Notes: a model not told the origin generated them from the sequence alone. Positions 10,360-22,939 are shown, numbered from the stretch's first letter. The stretch: 64,000 nt of DNA from Eustoma russellianum (GCA_036186865.1 AP025057.1:26825258-26889257), one strand, 5' to 3'. A program made the numbers and translations.

Positions 10360-11643
10360 TGCTAGACCTGTATAGCGCCACTAGAAGGATGAATGAATAA
10401 TGAGTATAGAAAAAATTGGTTTTTAAAAACTATTTAGTGACCAATACTCACTTCTAATTTGTTTTCAGACAACGTTTTTGATTAATTGAAAAACTAGGTT
10501 ATGGACCTCCATAAACTCGATCGACCCATGCTGAAAATTTCAACATTTCTTTTGAATTTTGAAACATTACCTTGTGTATGTTGATCTCCATCAATACTTG
10601 CATTCTTTTGTGGATCATTCTCCACAAATCATAGTGTAATATGAGCTCCACCTAGGCTCCAAATCAGCTCAATACAGCTGCCCAACTCAGCATGCATGTG
10701 CTGAAAATAGTTTTTGAATTTTTGAATGATAATAATGTAGTATCTTCATAAACATGGTAAACTTCATTCACCATTTAACTTTGTCTTCTAGAATACTCCA
10801 ATATAAGTCTTGAGTGTGTAAAACATGTCTAGATATATGTCACATGAATGAGAAAATGCTCCCTTGCAATGTGATGTAGATAAGTGAATTTTCAAATTCT
10901 GTCGATTGCGCGATTTTTCTCCAATTGATCACGCCCTTTTAGACATATAAAATGTGATATACACCATATAATATACATAATAAAATGTATAATCTCATGT
11001 CCAAAAGGTGTAGAAAATTCAACCATATGGTATAACATTTTTGAATTTGAATATTCAAAAAATCAAGGAAAATGATGGATAATTGATATATGTAATTATG
11101 TTATGACTTTGGTATTGTATTTGCCATGTGGTGCACGAAATTTTGAGATGTTTGGAGTGTATATTGGCTGGACATCTTTATATGCTAAGTATATGACGTG
11201 TCGGTGATGGTTCAGTAGTCATTTGATGTGGCGATTTTAGTTTACGAACTTTTGATGTGTCGGTATACTTTTGGAAGTTTGATGACATGGAATATATGAC
11301 TTGAGATATCTTGGAAATGTATATACTCAAAAATATGATGTGTACATGGTTGCTTGACATTGACGTACGTTGATGATGTGTCGATGAAATGCCAAGATAG
11401 AAGAATATAGTTTGTCGTCTTGAAAAAAATAATATAATTATATATATATATAGGCCGTGTATGTATCCATGATGTGTGGAGAAGAACTTTCCATTTGAGA
11501 TCTGTTGAAGAATAGTCATTTCAAATATATCTCCTTAAGCACTTCATTTAATGAACTAGTTTAGTTCATCTACTTAAGCACTTCATTAAATGAACTAGTT
11601 TAGTTCATTTAACATGGCACATGAAAATAGTGTAAACACAACA
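10360..11643 (-). repeat. 5' LTR of element C (distal boundary inferred)
   Basis: Begins TGCTAGACC next to the primer site. The distal end is placed at GTAAACACAACA (11643) because the minus strand then begins TGTTGTGTTTAC, a typical LTR start; no second LTR is in the window to confirm it. Non-coding, AT-rich, with a TATATATATA stretch near 11440. Confidence 0.55.
11534..11608. repeat. 39-bp direct duplication with palindrome
   Basis: Two copies, one mismatch, of a 36-bp unit starting CTTAAGCACTTCATT (11534-11569 and 11573-11608). Each contains the inverted repeat ATGAACTAGTTTAGTTCAT. It lies in the putative U3 of element C. Confidence 0.85.
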
Positions 11644-11649
11644 AATGTT

Positions 11650-12600
11650 TGCCAGATGATTTAAGTCATAACGCTTCATAGCATGTTATTCCAACAATGA
11701 TATATATAAAACATATAAAGCATATTTATCATGTATGCATGTCATGTAATATTTAAATCATGCATTTTGAAAATATGTAACATTTAAATCATGTATTTTG
11801 AGATCATTCAAACCCCTGTATCTCAACAACAATGGCCTATTTATAATACATTTAGGATAAACTATATTAAGTACAAATAACATTTGAATTTACAGTTAGG
11901 ATATGCTAAAATTTGATTGATATTAAATCCGTTAATCTATGGGGTTTGGCTTTATTTTCTAACGCTCTCTCTCAAGTTGAGTAGTGAGATCACCAACATC
12001 AAACGTGTATAGCATTGCATTGAAAGTTCTTCTGATGACTGCTTATTTAAGTATATCGGTAAACTAATCTTCAGCTTTCAAAAACAGGAGTTCAACGACA
12101 CATTCTTTGAGTGTTTCTTTGATAAAATGTCTATTCACTTTGACATGCTTAGTCCTGTCATACTGTACTGAGTTCTAAAAAATGCTTATTGCTGCTTTGT
12201 TGTCACACTTCAAATGTGTCTGTAGCATCAAAGGAAAGCCAAGCTCAGCATCAATTTCTTCAACCAACAAATTTCCATAACACCCCTTGCGATACCTTCA
12301 AATGTTGCTTCTGCACTAGACACTGCTACTACTTTCTGATTTTTTACTTCTTCAGGTAACCGAGTTTTCCCTAAAAAGTGCATAGTACCTCGAAGTGGAT
12401 ATTCTATCATTAGAATCGCCTGTTTAGTCAGCATCAGTGTATACTTTTGCATTCAAGTGTTCATGTTTTCTAAACAATATTTCCCTTCATGGTGTCTCCT
12501 TTAGATATCGCACTATCCTTATAGCCGTATCTATGTGGTTTTCTCAGGATTTTGCATGAACTGGCTCAAAATTAGGCCATGGAAAGCTATTGGGTTTGTA
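11650..12600 (-). mobile_element. Decayed Copia remnant D (RT end, RNase H, LTR piece)
   Basis: Minus strand. 12228-12590 can be read across frame breaks as the end of RT and RNase H (SQFMQNPEKT, then KNQKVVAVSSAEATFEGIARG and CWLKKL). 12060-12200 reads as the RNase H tail (KHVEVDRHF-like). Upstream, 11700-11965 is AT-rich and has a minus-strand TATAAATAGGCC near 11838-11850, suggesting the 3' LTR of the same element. RNase H motif spacing resembles the Ale/Retrofit group, but the lineage is uncertain. Confidence 0.65.
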
Positions 12601-12731
12601 GAGGTGACTGTGATTTTACTACTAACGATTTAAGTTAATTTCTTTACATGTTATGGTAGGCTATGTATTTGTTGGTGTCGTGCATGAGTATGGTGTACAC
12701 TATATTGTGTTTGTGTAGCTGTTGTTTTGTG

Positions 12732-12768
<37 letters not shown>

Positions 12769-12949
12769 GTTGAATTATGTTACTATATATTCATAGTTCA
12801 TTTTGTAATGTGGTAAAAAAAATTTTGTACTTTGTTATGTTTCATTGTGCAGTTGTGTTGAATTTTTTTTAATTTTGTTTTAATTTTGGTTTTTTTCTCT
12901 TTTTTGATCATCGAAACTTTGCTGATAACAGCAATACACTCTAACTTCG
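12601..12949. other. Unassigned intergenic stretch
   Basis: T- and GT-rich sequence around the TA microsatellite. No conserved coding sequence seen. Confidence 0.5.
12735..12764. repeat. (TA)n microsatellite
   Basis: Fifteen uninterrupted TA units. Confidence 0.97.
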
Positions 12950-13174
12950 CCTTCTTCTGCTTCCGTTTGCTCAGGACACTGGTATCGCCGAACATCCTTC
13001 AACAAATTTCCCTTAGCAGCTTGCCAAACCAAGAGAACTCCTAACCTCAGTCACCTTGGTCGGTTTGAGCTACTCAACGATATACATAACCTTCTTCGGA
13101 TTCACTGAGATTCACTCTTCTGAACTTGCGTGACTTAAGAAAGCCATGCTTTCACTGCGCAACTCTGATAATTT
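12950..13174 (-). pseudogene. Ty3 RT remnant, site of element E insertion
   Basis: The minus strand can be aligned by eye to the RT/RNase H connection of the chromovirus at 31560-31720: NPKK, TKVTEVRSSLGLAS and GKFVEG-like blocks, with several stops. It ends at the left LTR of element E. Old and strongly diverged. Confidence 0.6.
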
Positions 13175-14614
13175 TGTTAGGAAATCAACCGAGATCACTG
13201 CAAAACGCGCAGCGGAAAACAAAAACTTGATCTCCGATTTCCTACCAAGGATCCATGTTGTTCATTTAATTCGATGAAAGAAACTCGAAAACTACCTTTG
13301 TAGATCCGAATTACGCAGATGAAGTAGGTGCGAAAATACGATCACCCTCTGTCAGTATCCACACGAACGTCTGGAGTGCTAGCTCTTCAAACGGCGCGGC
13401 TGAAGAACTCGGTTTTTGACAAAAACGGCTCTAGGGTTTCTTTGATGACTCTGTGTATTTTTCATGTGTCTAGTGTATACGAGATACACAAGTATATATA
13501 CACATACGTAGACATCAAAATCCGAGTCCTAATCGGATTAGTTGATGCCAACCAAAATCCATATCAGATACGGATTCTATCAGGATATTCAAAATCCATA
13601 TCAGATATGGATTCTCTCGTTATTATCCGATAACACACATGTATATATAATCACCAAAAAAACAAAAATAATAATAATAATTAATATCCAATATTAATAT
13701 TATTAATATTAAAAACGATAATAATAATAATAATAATTAATATCCAATATTAATATTATTAATATTATTAATCTCCGCCTTACGCATTCTTATGTGTGAC
13801 CCGATAGGCCCATATTAATTGACAGTTGATTAAATCTCTGTTAGACCAACAAGTCGTAATTGGCCTCTAGCAAGGCATTACAACTACCCAATTAATACGA
13901 GTAAAGTCCAACTAGCCTAATAATAGTACATGCATTAATCTTTTTGTCACACGATATCTAGTTTGAACATAAGTCATGGTCAGCGTCATACTTATATAGT
14001 TCAAACATATGATTACTCGACCTCTAAGTAGACTGATAAAACAAATGATATTGATCACACTATCAATTCATTTGAGCACGGCCATGCATTTCACATTCTC
14101 ACTAATCGAGGGGCTCAAAGATATCTCTCTCAAAAGAGAGGGACAAATTCTATCTTGATTGTTCAATATCCTCTACATAATTTCTATCACATTCAATCAT
14201 GACCTTTATTATTATCCAGTTACGGATAACGTTTGATCATGTCAAAATATAATAGTCCTTATGTTGGAAACTATGACAATCTCAAGTCAAAGGATTAAAA
14301 CATGACTATCATGAGATTTACTTATGACGCTAATCCATGTAGCAATCTCATGATGGGTCTATCCAATACACTGTTCTCTAACAAGTATCTATGAGATTGA
14401 TTCGTATCACCATACACATAATCATCTCATGATTATCAAATCAATACTCATACTGATTATAAATTATTTTATCTCCATAACAATAACAAATCAGGGACAT
14501 ATATCAAAATTGTGTAACATACTAACCAACAATAATGATAATAAAACCTCTTTTATTAATAATAAATGCATAACATAAATATCCAAATCATGGCCTAGGG
14601 CACATACACTAACA
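13175..14614 (-). repeat. 3' LTR of element E
   Basis: 1440 bp, TGTTAGGAAATC...CACTAACA. It contains a duplicated AT-rich block of AAT units and AATATTAATATTATTAATATT palindromes (about 13668-13770) and a minus-strand TATATATA near 13494. Compared with the 5' copy it lacks a few bases (CACACGAACGTCTGG versus CACACGAACGCTTCCGTCCGG). Confidence 0.95.
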
Positions 14615-14634
14615 ATCTCCCACTTGCACTAGGC

Positions 14635-15450
14635 CTACAAATATCTGAGACCCATAGATCTAGTGTGCTGATCATGCTTGACCCGTGAGAGAGGCTTAGT
14701 CAATGGATCCGCTATGTTATCGTTTGTGTCAACTTTGCATATCTTGACATCTCCTCTATCGATGATGTCTCGAATGAGATGGTACCGCCTGAGTATATGT
14801 TTAGATCTCTGATGAGACCTAGGCTCTTTTGCTTGTGCTATGACACCATTGTTGTCACAATAAATGTCCACACGATTTGCAATGCTAGGTACTACTCCTA
14901 GCTCAGTGATGAACTTCTTCAACCAAACTGCTTCTTTAGCTGCATCTGATGCTGCTATATACTCAGCCTCTGTTGTAGAATCAGCCACAGTACTTTGTTT
15001 TGAACTCTTCCAACTATTAGCTCCACCATTCAATGTGAATACAAAACCGGACTGCGATCTGAAATCATCTATGTCGGTTTGGAAGCTAGCATCTGTGTAA
15101 CCATTTACAACTAACTCGTCATCCAAACCTCCATAAACCAAGAATACATCTTTAGTCCTTCTGAGGTACTTAAGAATATTCTTGACAGCTGTCCAGTGAC
15201 CTTCACCAGGGTCAGCTTGATATCTACTTGTTGTGCTCAATGGATATGAGACATCTGGTCTAGTACATAACATGGCATACATGATCGATCCTTTAGCAGA
15301 AGCATAAGGAATTTTATTCATTCGATCTCGCTCATCAGATGTCTGAGGACATTGATTCTTGCTAAGATGAATGCCATGAGACATAGGCAGGAATCCTTTC
15401 TTGGACTCTTGCATGTTGAACCTTTTCAACATTTTATCTATGTATGTACT
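14635..15450 (-). pseudogene. Copia RT end and RNase H, element E
   Basis: Reads MLKRFNMQESKKGFLPMSHG, YASAKGSIMYAMLCTRPDVSYPL (RT end), then RNase H: YTDASFQTD, STTEAEYIAASDAAKEAVWLKK, IYCDNNGVIAQAKEP, HILRRYHLIRDII and ADPLTKPL. Intact for about 265 residues. It is separated from RT by an in-frame TAG at 15451-15453 (GLS-stop-STYIDKML, where relatives usually have Gln). Confidence 0.92.
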
Positions 15451-16470
15451 CTAACTCAAGCCTATAATCCTTTTAGATCTATCTCTATAGATCTTGATAC
15501 CAAGGATATAGGTAGCCTCACCCAAGTCCTTCATTGAAAATGAATTCCCTAACCAAGCCTTAACCTTTTGCAAGGTAGGGATATCATTCCAAATAAGTAA
15601 TATGTCATCCACATATAAGACCAAAAACACTACTGCACTCCCACTAACCATCTTGTAAACACAAGGTTCATCTTCATTCTTGATGAAACCAAAGTTCTTA
15701 ACTGTTTCATCAAAACGAAGATTCCAGCTTCGAGATGCTTGCTTCAATCCATAGATGGACCTTTGAAGCTTGCAAACCTTCTTTGAATTCTCAGGATTTA
15801 CAAAACCCTCAGGTTGTGTCATGTACACATCCTCGAGTAAATTTTCATTAAGGAAAGCAGTTTTGACATCCATTTGCCATATCTCATAATCATAGTATGC
15901 TGCAATGGCAAGGAGAATTCGAATAGACTTAAGCATAGCTACTGGTGAAAAGGTTTCATCATAGTCTATACCATGAGTTTGCTTGAAACCTTTAGCCACA
16001 AGCCTTGCTTTGTAGGTTTGCACATTTCCATCCATGTCAGTTTTCTCCTTGACAACCCATTTGCAACCAATAGTCTTAATACCCTCTGGAGGATCAATTA
16101 AAGACCAAACTTGGTTATCAAACATGGATTGCATCTCAGAATTCATGGCTCCAAGCCATTTATCTGAATCTGGACCTGACACAGCTTCCTGATAGGTAGT
16201 AGGCTCATCTTGATCTATGAGCATAACTTGACTATCATCAGTCACAAGAAATCCGTATCTCTCTGGCTGACGATGTATCCTATCAGATCTGCGTTGGACT
16301 TGTGTTACATTATCAGGCTCCACAACTGTTTGTGATTCTGAAATCGTCTCTAAAGACGGTTCAACGATATCTTGTGGAACTTGAGTTTCCTCAAGTTGTA
16401 CCATACTCCCACTTGTTCTCTTGGAGAGAAACTCTTTTTCCAAAAAGACTCCATTTCGAGCAACAAACAC
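15451..16470 (-). pseudogene. Copia reverse transcriptase, element E
   Basis: About 339 open residues: a linker with QPERYGF, then KWLGAMNSEMQSMFDNQVW, KARLVAKGFKQTHGIDY, TFSPVAMLKSIRILLAIAA, QMDVKTAFLNENL, SIYGLKQASRSWN and the catalytic FLVLYVDDILLI, then DLGEATYILGIKI. All RT motifs are present. A frameshift near 16460 separates it from integrase, and a TAG ends it at 15451. Confidence 0.93.
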
Positions 16471-17042
16471 TTTGTTCTCTGAGGAATATAGAAATAGTAC
16501 CCTTTAGTTTCTTTAGGATGCCCCACAAAAATACATTTGATAGATTTTGGAGCTAGCTTATCTGACATTAATCTTTTCACATAAGCTTCACAACCCCAAA
16601 TCTTAAGAAAAGACAAACTGGGTCTCTTACCGGTCCACATCTCATACGGTGTCTTTTCAACCGCTTTAGATGGTACACGGTTCAAAATGAATGCAGCTGT
16701 CTCTAAGGCATAACCCCAAAAAGATAAAGGAAGATCTACTTGACCCATCATAGATCGAACCATATCTGATAAAGTTCGATTTCTCCTTTCAGAAACACAA
16801 TTCCATTGTGGAGTTCCTGGAGGAGTCAACTGTGAAACGATTCCACAATTTCTTAGATGTTGGTCAAATTCTTAGCTCAAATATTCACCACCTCGATCTG
16901 ATCGAAGCGTTTTAATTGTCTTACCAAGTTGATTTTGTACTTCATTTTGAAAAGTTCTAAACATTTCAAAAGACTCATGCTTATGTTTCATTAGGTAGAC
17001 ATAGCCATACCTACTGAAATCATCAGTAAAAGTAATGAAATA
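16350..17042 (-). pseudogene. Copia integrase, element E
   Basis: The catalytic core from 17042 to 16830 is interrupted by stops but readable (FITFTDDFSRYGYVYLMKHK-type region, then a RSDRGGEYL-equivalent followed by a stop). 16829-16350 is open: TPPGTPQWNCVSERRNRTL (usually QxNGVSERRNRT, so Gly is now Cys), SFWGYALETAAFILNRVPSK, MWTGKRPSLSFLKIWGCEA and CIFVGHPKETKGYYFY. Confidence 0.88.
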
Positions 17043-18602
17043 CTAAAATCCTCCTCTGGCACTAATGCTGATTGGGCCGCATACATCTGTATGTACCAAG
17101 CTCAATAAGTCATTAGCCCTTTCACTATGTCCAGTAAAAGGAGTCTTTGTCATCTTTCCAAGCAAACAAGACTCGCAATTTTCAAATGATTCAAAATCAA
17201 ATGAATCTAATAATCCATCTTGATGGAGTTTAGATACGCGCTTCTCATTTATATGGCGAAGGCGACAATGCCATAAATATGCAGGGTTTAGTTCATTTGG
17301 CTTAGTTCTCTTTGAAGATATGTTATAAATATTACCGTCATTGGAATCATCAAGGTTAAGGACATAAATCCCATTATAACTACTTAAAATACAATAAAGC
17401 AAGTCATTTTTATCAAAAATAGAACACTTCTTATTTTTAATTAAAAATGAATAACCTTCATCATCCAAAACAGACACTGAAATAAGATTCCTACTCATAG
17501 TAGGAACATAAAAGCAATTGTTTAAAACTAACAAAAGCCCATTGGGCAAGACAAGCTCATAGGTCCCTACAGCTATAGCAGCAACTCTTGCTCTATTGCC
17601 AACACGTAGGTCCACCTCGCCCTTCTTCAGCATCCTACTCCTTTTGAGCCCCTGCATATTTGTACAAATATGGGATCCACATCCAGTATCTAATACCCAG
17701 GAAGAAGAAGTAGATAAATTAATTTCTATAACATAAATACCTGAAGATGTAGTCGCACTACCCTTCAGCTTCTTCAACTCCTCCAAATAAACATCACAAT
17801 TTCTTTTCCAATGCCCAGGCTTGTTGCAATGGAAACAAGTTCCTTCCTTAGGAACCTTTGCCTTGGGACCAGGTTTCAGTTTAGCTTGACCCTTTGCCCC
17901 TTTTGCACCCTTTGCACTTTTAGCCTTACCCTTGCCTTTAGCTTTCCTTTTCATTAGCTTGGTATTGACACTCAATACATGGGTAGGCTTCTTGATATTC
18001 CCCTCAGCAGTTTTGAGCATACCATGTAGCTCAGGAATGGACTTTTCCATATTATTCATATTGTAGTTCATGACGAACTGAGAAAAACTGCTAGGCAAAG
18101 AGTGTAGGATCAAATCCGTGGCGAGTTCCAAACTCAGGGGATATCCAAGTCTTGCAAGGTGATCTATATAGCCTTTCATCTTTAAAACATGAGCGCTAAC
18201 AGATTCACCTTCAGACATCTTACAGTCAAAAAGTGCAACAGCGGTGTCGAACCTATCCTGCCTAGCCTGTTGTTGGAAAGCTTGTTTGAGATGCACACTC
18301 ATCTCATAAGCTTCTAAGTGTTCCAGGTCTTTCTGAAGTCCTGAACACGTAGTTGCCAACATTAGACATCCTATGTCATTGGAATCTTCCACGTGCTTCT
18401 TATATTTGTTCTTAACAGCAACAGAAGCATCAGCAGGAGGGGATTCAGGGACAGGGTCATCGAGCACGTAGGACTTCTTTTCTTGCTTGAGAACGATTCT
18501 CAAGTTTCGAAACCAATCAACAAAATTAGTCCCACATTCTTTTATTTTTTCCTTCTCAAGGATTGATCGCAGCGATAAGGTGGAATTGTTATTAGCAGCC
18601 AT
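17043..18602 (-). pseudogene. Copia gag-protease ORF, element E
   Basis: 519 codons open from MAANNNSTLSLRSIL. The UBN2-type gag domain spans about residues 20-200 (FVDWFRNLRIVL, LILHSLPSSFSQFVMNY). A basic Lys/Gly/Ala-rich spacer (KGKGKAKSAKGAKGAKG) precedes one CCHC knuckle, CFHCNKPGHWKRNC. Protease has the active site WVLDTGCGSHIC, and GAG-pre-IN has AYLWHCRLRHINEKRVSKL with CESCLLGKMTKTPF. The ORF ends in stop codons at the start of the integrase core (VHTDVCGPISISARGGF). In an intact element it would encode particle assembly, RNA binding and polyprotein cleavage. This is the best-preserved ORF of any element here. Confidence 0.93.
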
Positions 18603-20230
18603 TTATGATCTACAAAACATGCAAAGTAACACTTTATTAATAATGAGGTTAAAATTTATAAAAATCTCACTAAAACATAACCCTCAAAAGAAATATTTTA
18701 GTGAGCTAAGATCCATATTTGACTTAATTCTAAACTCAGCTTTGGCATGACGCTTAAAATTAAGTTATTTAGGTAGGTAACATCTTTACCAATTACATCT
18801 CATGTAACTCTTAGAATTTATGGAATAATGACATCATATATCATTGTATGTTAGATTCCATCTAATGCCTTGGGCCCAAAACCGTTTTGATAGCCCAATT
18901 AAGTCTAACCAATTTTAAACATATGAGTAGCACTATTACTCATCATACGTAGCTAGGAATGTTTAAAGCACATTGCTTTGGCAATACCTACTTTAATACA
19001 ATCCCAGTTTTAATAGGTGTTTAAGACATGGATGGCATAAAGACTTAAATTATTGATGAGGGTTCAACTTAGTTTATGTCTTGCATTGCATATCATCATA
19101 TCGTAGCATCCTATATGCATATATAATCTATCATCCACGCATCTCATACAAAATGATAAATATGTAAACGTGACATAGCATGGCCAAACTAAATATGATC
19201 TTCATGAGACCAAATGAAGATCATAAGGAAACCCTATGTGAAAGACTTCCTATTACAACATTTGCAATGATACATATCTTCTTGTCTTGAGCTCGTGCCT
19301 CCATCTCCATGGAATCCACGCGTCCTTGGTATGTGTCGCCATCACCACTTTTGTAGCTTGATTCTTCATTTATTACAATAATAAAGAAAAACCTAACTAC
19401 TTGTATAATTAAATACAACAAAAACTACAGCGGCACGCAGGCCATAATAACCCAAAACAAAATATGACTAAGTCAATCACATAGGTCCTGAGGCCATGCT
19501 ATGCACCATGCAAAGACATCAACAACTATAATATATCTTACATAAACATATTATAATAAATATATATTGACATTCTTAATGTCACGGTAACGAACTATAG
19601 GGCGTATGCATCAATCATATTAACGATCTTACTGTTTTGAATACGTGTAAGCCCTTATAGAAGCACCGATCGAACCGAGAGTTATCATTCAAAACCCAAA
19701 ACAGAATCATCAATCGAATTGATAATCTGCTGTTCGAAATCCGAAACAGAATCAATCTGCCATTCGAAATCCGAAAACAGAATCATCAATCGAATTGATA
19801 ATCTGTCTGTTTTGAATATGCATAACTCTTACAGAATCATTATCGGTTGTTCATATCGATATAAACATAATCGTTTTTGATCATCACATGAAAAATGAAA
19901 ACTTTATATCACATATAACAATCTCGAATCATAACGTCTCATGAAAACGAATTGAAAACATCAATCCGCTCTCACCAGATGAGATTCGAATAGGGTTTTA
20001 CACATAGCGTATGTTTATATCTAATATAAACAGAATCGGTTTTGATCATCCCATGACAAACGAAACCGTCGTATACAAATCATCTCATGAAAACGATTTG
20101 AAAAACACAATTCTTCTCTCATCATATGAAATCCGAGTTGGGGTTTTTTGTACATATCATGCCATACGAAAAACAGTAAACATATAATCACATAAGCATG
20201 ATATAATCGATTTAAACGAAATCAACAAGT
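18603..20230 (-). other. Untranslated leader of element E
   Basis: 1.6 kb between primer site and gag, no conserved coding sequence. It holds imperfect direct repeats: AACAGAATCATCAATCGAAT units near 19690-19810, and a longer repeated block with TAATATAAACAGAATCG and TTTTGATCATC at about 19860-20100. Unusually long for a Copia leader. Confidence 0.7.
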
Positions 20231-20243
20231 GGCTCTAATACCA
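20231..20243 (-). promoter_or_regulatory. Primer binding site of element E
   Basis: Minus strand TGGTATTAGAGCC, complementary to initiator tRNA-Met with one mismatch, 1 bp inside the 5' LTR. Confidence 0.9.
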
Positions 20244-20244
20244 C

Positions 20245-21686
20245 TGTTAGGAAATCAACCGAGATCACTGCAAAACGCGCAGCGGAAAACAAAAACTTGA
20301 TCTCCGATTTCCTACCAAGGATCCATGTTGTTCTTTAATTCGATGAAAGAAACTCGAAAACTACCTTTGTAGATCCGAATTACGCAGATGAAGTAGGTGC
20401 GAAAATATGATCACCCTCTGTCGGTATCCACACGAACGCTTCCGTCCGGAGTGCTAGCTCTTCAAACGGCGCAGCTGAAGAACTTGGTTTTTCACAAAAA
20501 CGGCTCTAGGGTTTCTTTGATGACTCTGTGTATTTTTCATGTGTCTAGTGTATACGAGATACACAAGTATATATACACATACGTAGACATCAAAATCCGA
20601 GTCCTAATCGGATTAGTTGATGCCAACCAAAATATATATCAGATACGGATTCTATCAGGATATTCAAAATCCATATCAGATATGGATTCTCTCGTTATTA
20701 TCCGATAACACACATGTATATATAATCACCAAAAAAACGAAAATAATAATAATAATTAATATCCAATATTAATATTATTAATATTAAAAACAATAATAAT
20801 AATAATAATTAATATCCAATATTAATATTATTAATATTATTAATCTCAGCCTTATGCATTCTTATGTGTGACCCGATAGGCCCATATTAATTGACAGTTG
20901 ATTAAATCTCTGTTAGACCAACAAGTCGTAATTGGCCTCTAGCAAGACATTACAACTACCCAATTAATACGAGTAAAGTCCAACTAGCCTAATAATAGTA
21001 CATGCATTAATCTTTTTGTCACACGATATCTAGTTTGAACATAAGTCATGGTCAGCGTCATACTTATATAGTTCAAACATATGATTACTCGACCTCTAAG
21101 TAGACTAATAAAACAAATGATATTGATCACACTATCAATTCATTTGAGCACGGCCATGCATTTCACATTCTCACTAATCGAGGGGCCCAAAGATATCTCT
21201 CTCAAAAGAGAGGGACAAATTCTATCTTGATTGTTCAATATCCTCTACATAATTTCTATCACATTCAATCATGACCTTTATTATTATCCAGTTTCAGATA
21301 ACGTTTGATCATGTCAAAATATAATAGTCCTTATGTTGGAAACTATGACAATCTCAAGTCAAAGGATTAAAACATGACTATCATGAGATTTACTTATGAC
21401 GCTAATCCATGTAACAATCTCATGATGGGTCTATCCAATACACTGTTCTCTAACAAGTATCTATGAGATTGATTCGTATCACCATACACATAATCATCTC
21501 ATGATTATCAAATCAATACTCATACTGATTGTAAATTATTTTATCTCCATAACAATAATAAATCAGGGACATATATCAAAATTGTGTAACATACTAACCA
21601 ACAATAATGATAATAAAACCTCTTTTATTAATAGTAAATGCATAACATAAATATCCAAATCATGGCCTAGGGCACATACACTAACA
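20245..21686 (-). repeat. 5' LTR of element E
   Basis: 1442 bp, TG...CA, nearly identical to 13175-14614. A minus-strand TATATATA near 20569-20577 is the probable promoter TATA box. The same AT-rich block lies at about 20740-20845. Confidence 0.95.
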
Positions 21687-21691
21687 CATTT

Positions 21692-22220
21692 ATCTCTAAC
21701 TAACATCATCTGTACTGACGATGAGTCATTGAGACCTTGTCGCTAGTGGTTGAACTCTACTACGATGTCGCCAGCCTCCCCGATGGAGGTTCCTTCTAAA
21801 CATCAAATTCTGAACGTCCGGCATTTTCCAGGTAGTAGAATCTCAAGTCTGATGGTGGCAACGGCGGAAGACGCTGGTTCAACTGCTACTACCGCTATTT
21901 TGCCAGAGTGGTGGCCATGATGTCAGCCAATGCCTGGCAAATGGCCCCCCTGATCCTGGTGGTTGTTATCGCAACCACCGTTGCCTCCTTTGCCAGATTA
22001 TTCATGACACAACGGTATTTTCTGGATCTTGTGTGAATTTTGACGAGAATTCGGACGGGAGTGATCGATGGATTTGAGCCTTTATGAGGCTCATGTGACG
22101 GTTCGGGGATTCAACGATAATTAAATAGAGAAAGCTCACCAACGGCACACACCTCCCATAACCCGATCATAACTTAAGTCTATTTCATTTATTAGGGTTT
22201 TTTTTGTCATTTCTAGGAAG
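21692..22220. other. Unassigned sequence, possibly decayed Ty3 gag
   Basis: More GC-rich than its surroundings. A minus-strand stretch near 21900-22010 rich in Ala, Thr and Arg codons vaguely resembles the N-terminal part of Ty3 gags. No convincing motif. Confidence 0.3.
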
Positions 22221-22229
22221 AGATCACAG

Positions 22230-22930
22230 CTTACCTCAGATCTGCTTATACAAGAGATATATCAGTTTTCCCACACGCCTTTGATACTGTTCTCGATTTG
22301 CCATAGAAGCCCCTTGCTGGATCTGCAACTTATGGTTCACAACAATCATAGTGTCACTAAGTTTATAGCCTATCATCCCAACTTCATCAGTAAGTTCAGA
22401 ATGTACTTCCGCTGAGATATAAAGATTCCTTTCATCAACGGATGAATTTCAATTCTAAAAAAGTACTTTAACCACACAAGTTCTCCATCTTGAACTCTAT
22501 AAACAAGTGCATATATAATCATGGACATGATTAGGTCCCCTCTTTTATTAAAGAAAGAGTATAATCAACATTACTTTGCATGTATCTGCTCTTTTTCATG
22601 ACTACAGTGAACCTCCCGAACGCAGGGACTGCTTTAAACCATAGAGAGCCTTTCTGAGCCGGCATACTTCATCTGTCTGAAACACACTCGAAAAAATCCG
22701 GTGGAGCTTCTATATACACTTTTTTTTCGATGTAAGAAGGCGTTTTAATGTGAAATTAATGAAGTGGCAAATCCCTTGCTACTACTGCAAACAAAACCCT
22801 AATGATATTAATTTTCATAACTAGAGAAATTGTATCTCATAAGTCTGTATGTATTCCTTTACCAAGTGTATGTCCATATATTGCTCAACCGTCCCATCTA
22901 TATTGTATTTGACGCTGAACACTCATCCGT
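22230..22930 (-). pseudogene. Decayed Copia RT remnant
   Basis: The minus strand, across many frameshifts, gives RLRKALYGLK-like (near 22640), LKYFxxIEIHP with KGIFIS (near 22430-22480), VNHKLQI and YQRRVGKLIYL (near 22260-22340). These are the end of a Copia RT in correct order. No LTR was recognised. Confidence 0.65.
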
Positions 22931-22939
22931 TCTTTTGAA

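Larger units (their letters stand above)
6977..11643 (-). mobile_element. Copia element C (Sirevirus-like), old, interrupted by A
   Basis: Minus-strand Copia remnant comprising the 5' LTR (about 10360-11643), primer site, truncated gag, PR, IN and the RT up to residues NELYR, where element A is inserted. The rest of RT and RNase H should lie beyond the left edge. The protein resembles A and B (DSG protease, GAG-pre-IN, MSMVGELNYFLGLQIKQ) but is far more diverged, and much of gag, including its N-terminal domain and knuckles, is missing. Many stops and frameshifts. It is the oldest layer of the A/C/MITE nest. Confidence 0.88.
13175..21686 (-). mobile_element. Copia element E, complete with two LTRs
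   Basis: 8512 bp, minus strand. LTRs at 13175-14614 (3') and 20245-21686 (5') are nearly identical, so the insertion is fairly recent. Primer site TGGTATTAGAGCC, polypurine AAGTGGGAGAT beside the 3' LTR, and gag-PR-IN-RT-RH in order. Flanks are AATTT (13170-13174) and CATTT (21687-21691), a 5-bp duplication with one substitution. Coding capacity is broken by stops at the end of the first ORF (near 17043), in integrase, at 15451-15453 and by a frameshift near 16460. It lies in older Ty3 debris. Confidence 0.95.

Noticed and set aside
13328..13633. Plus-strand ORF repeated at 20397-20708
   Set aside because: Both copies lie in the two LTRs of element E, so repetition comes from LTR identity. 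The frame has no protein features.
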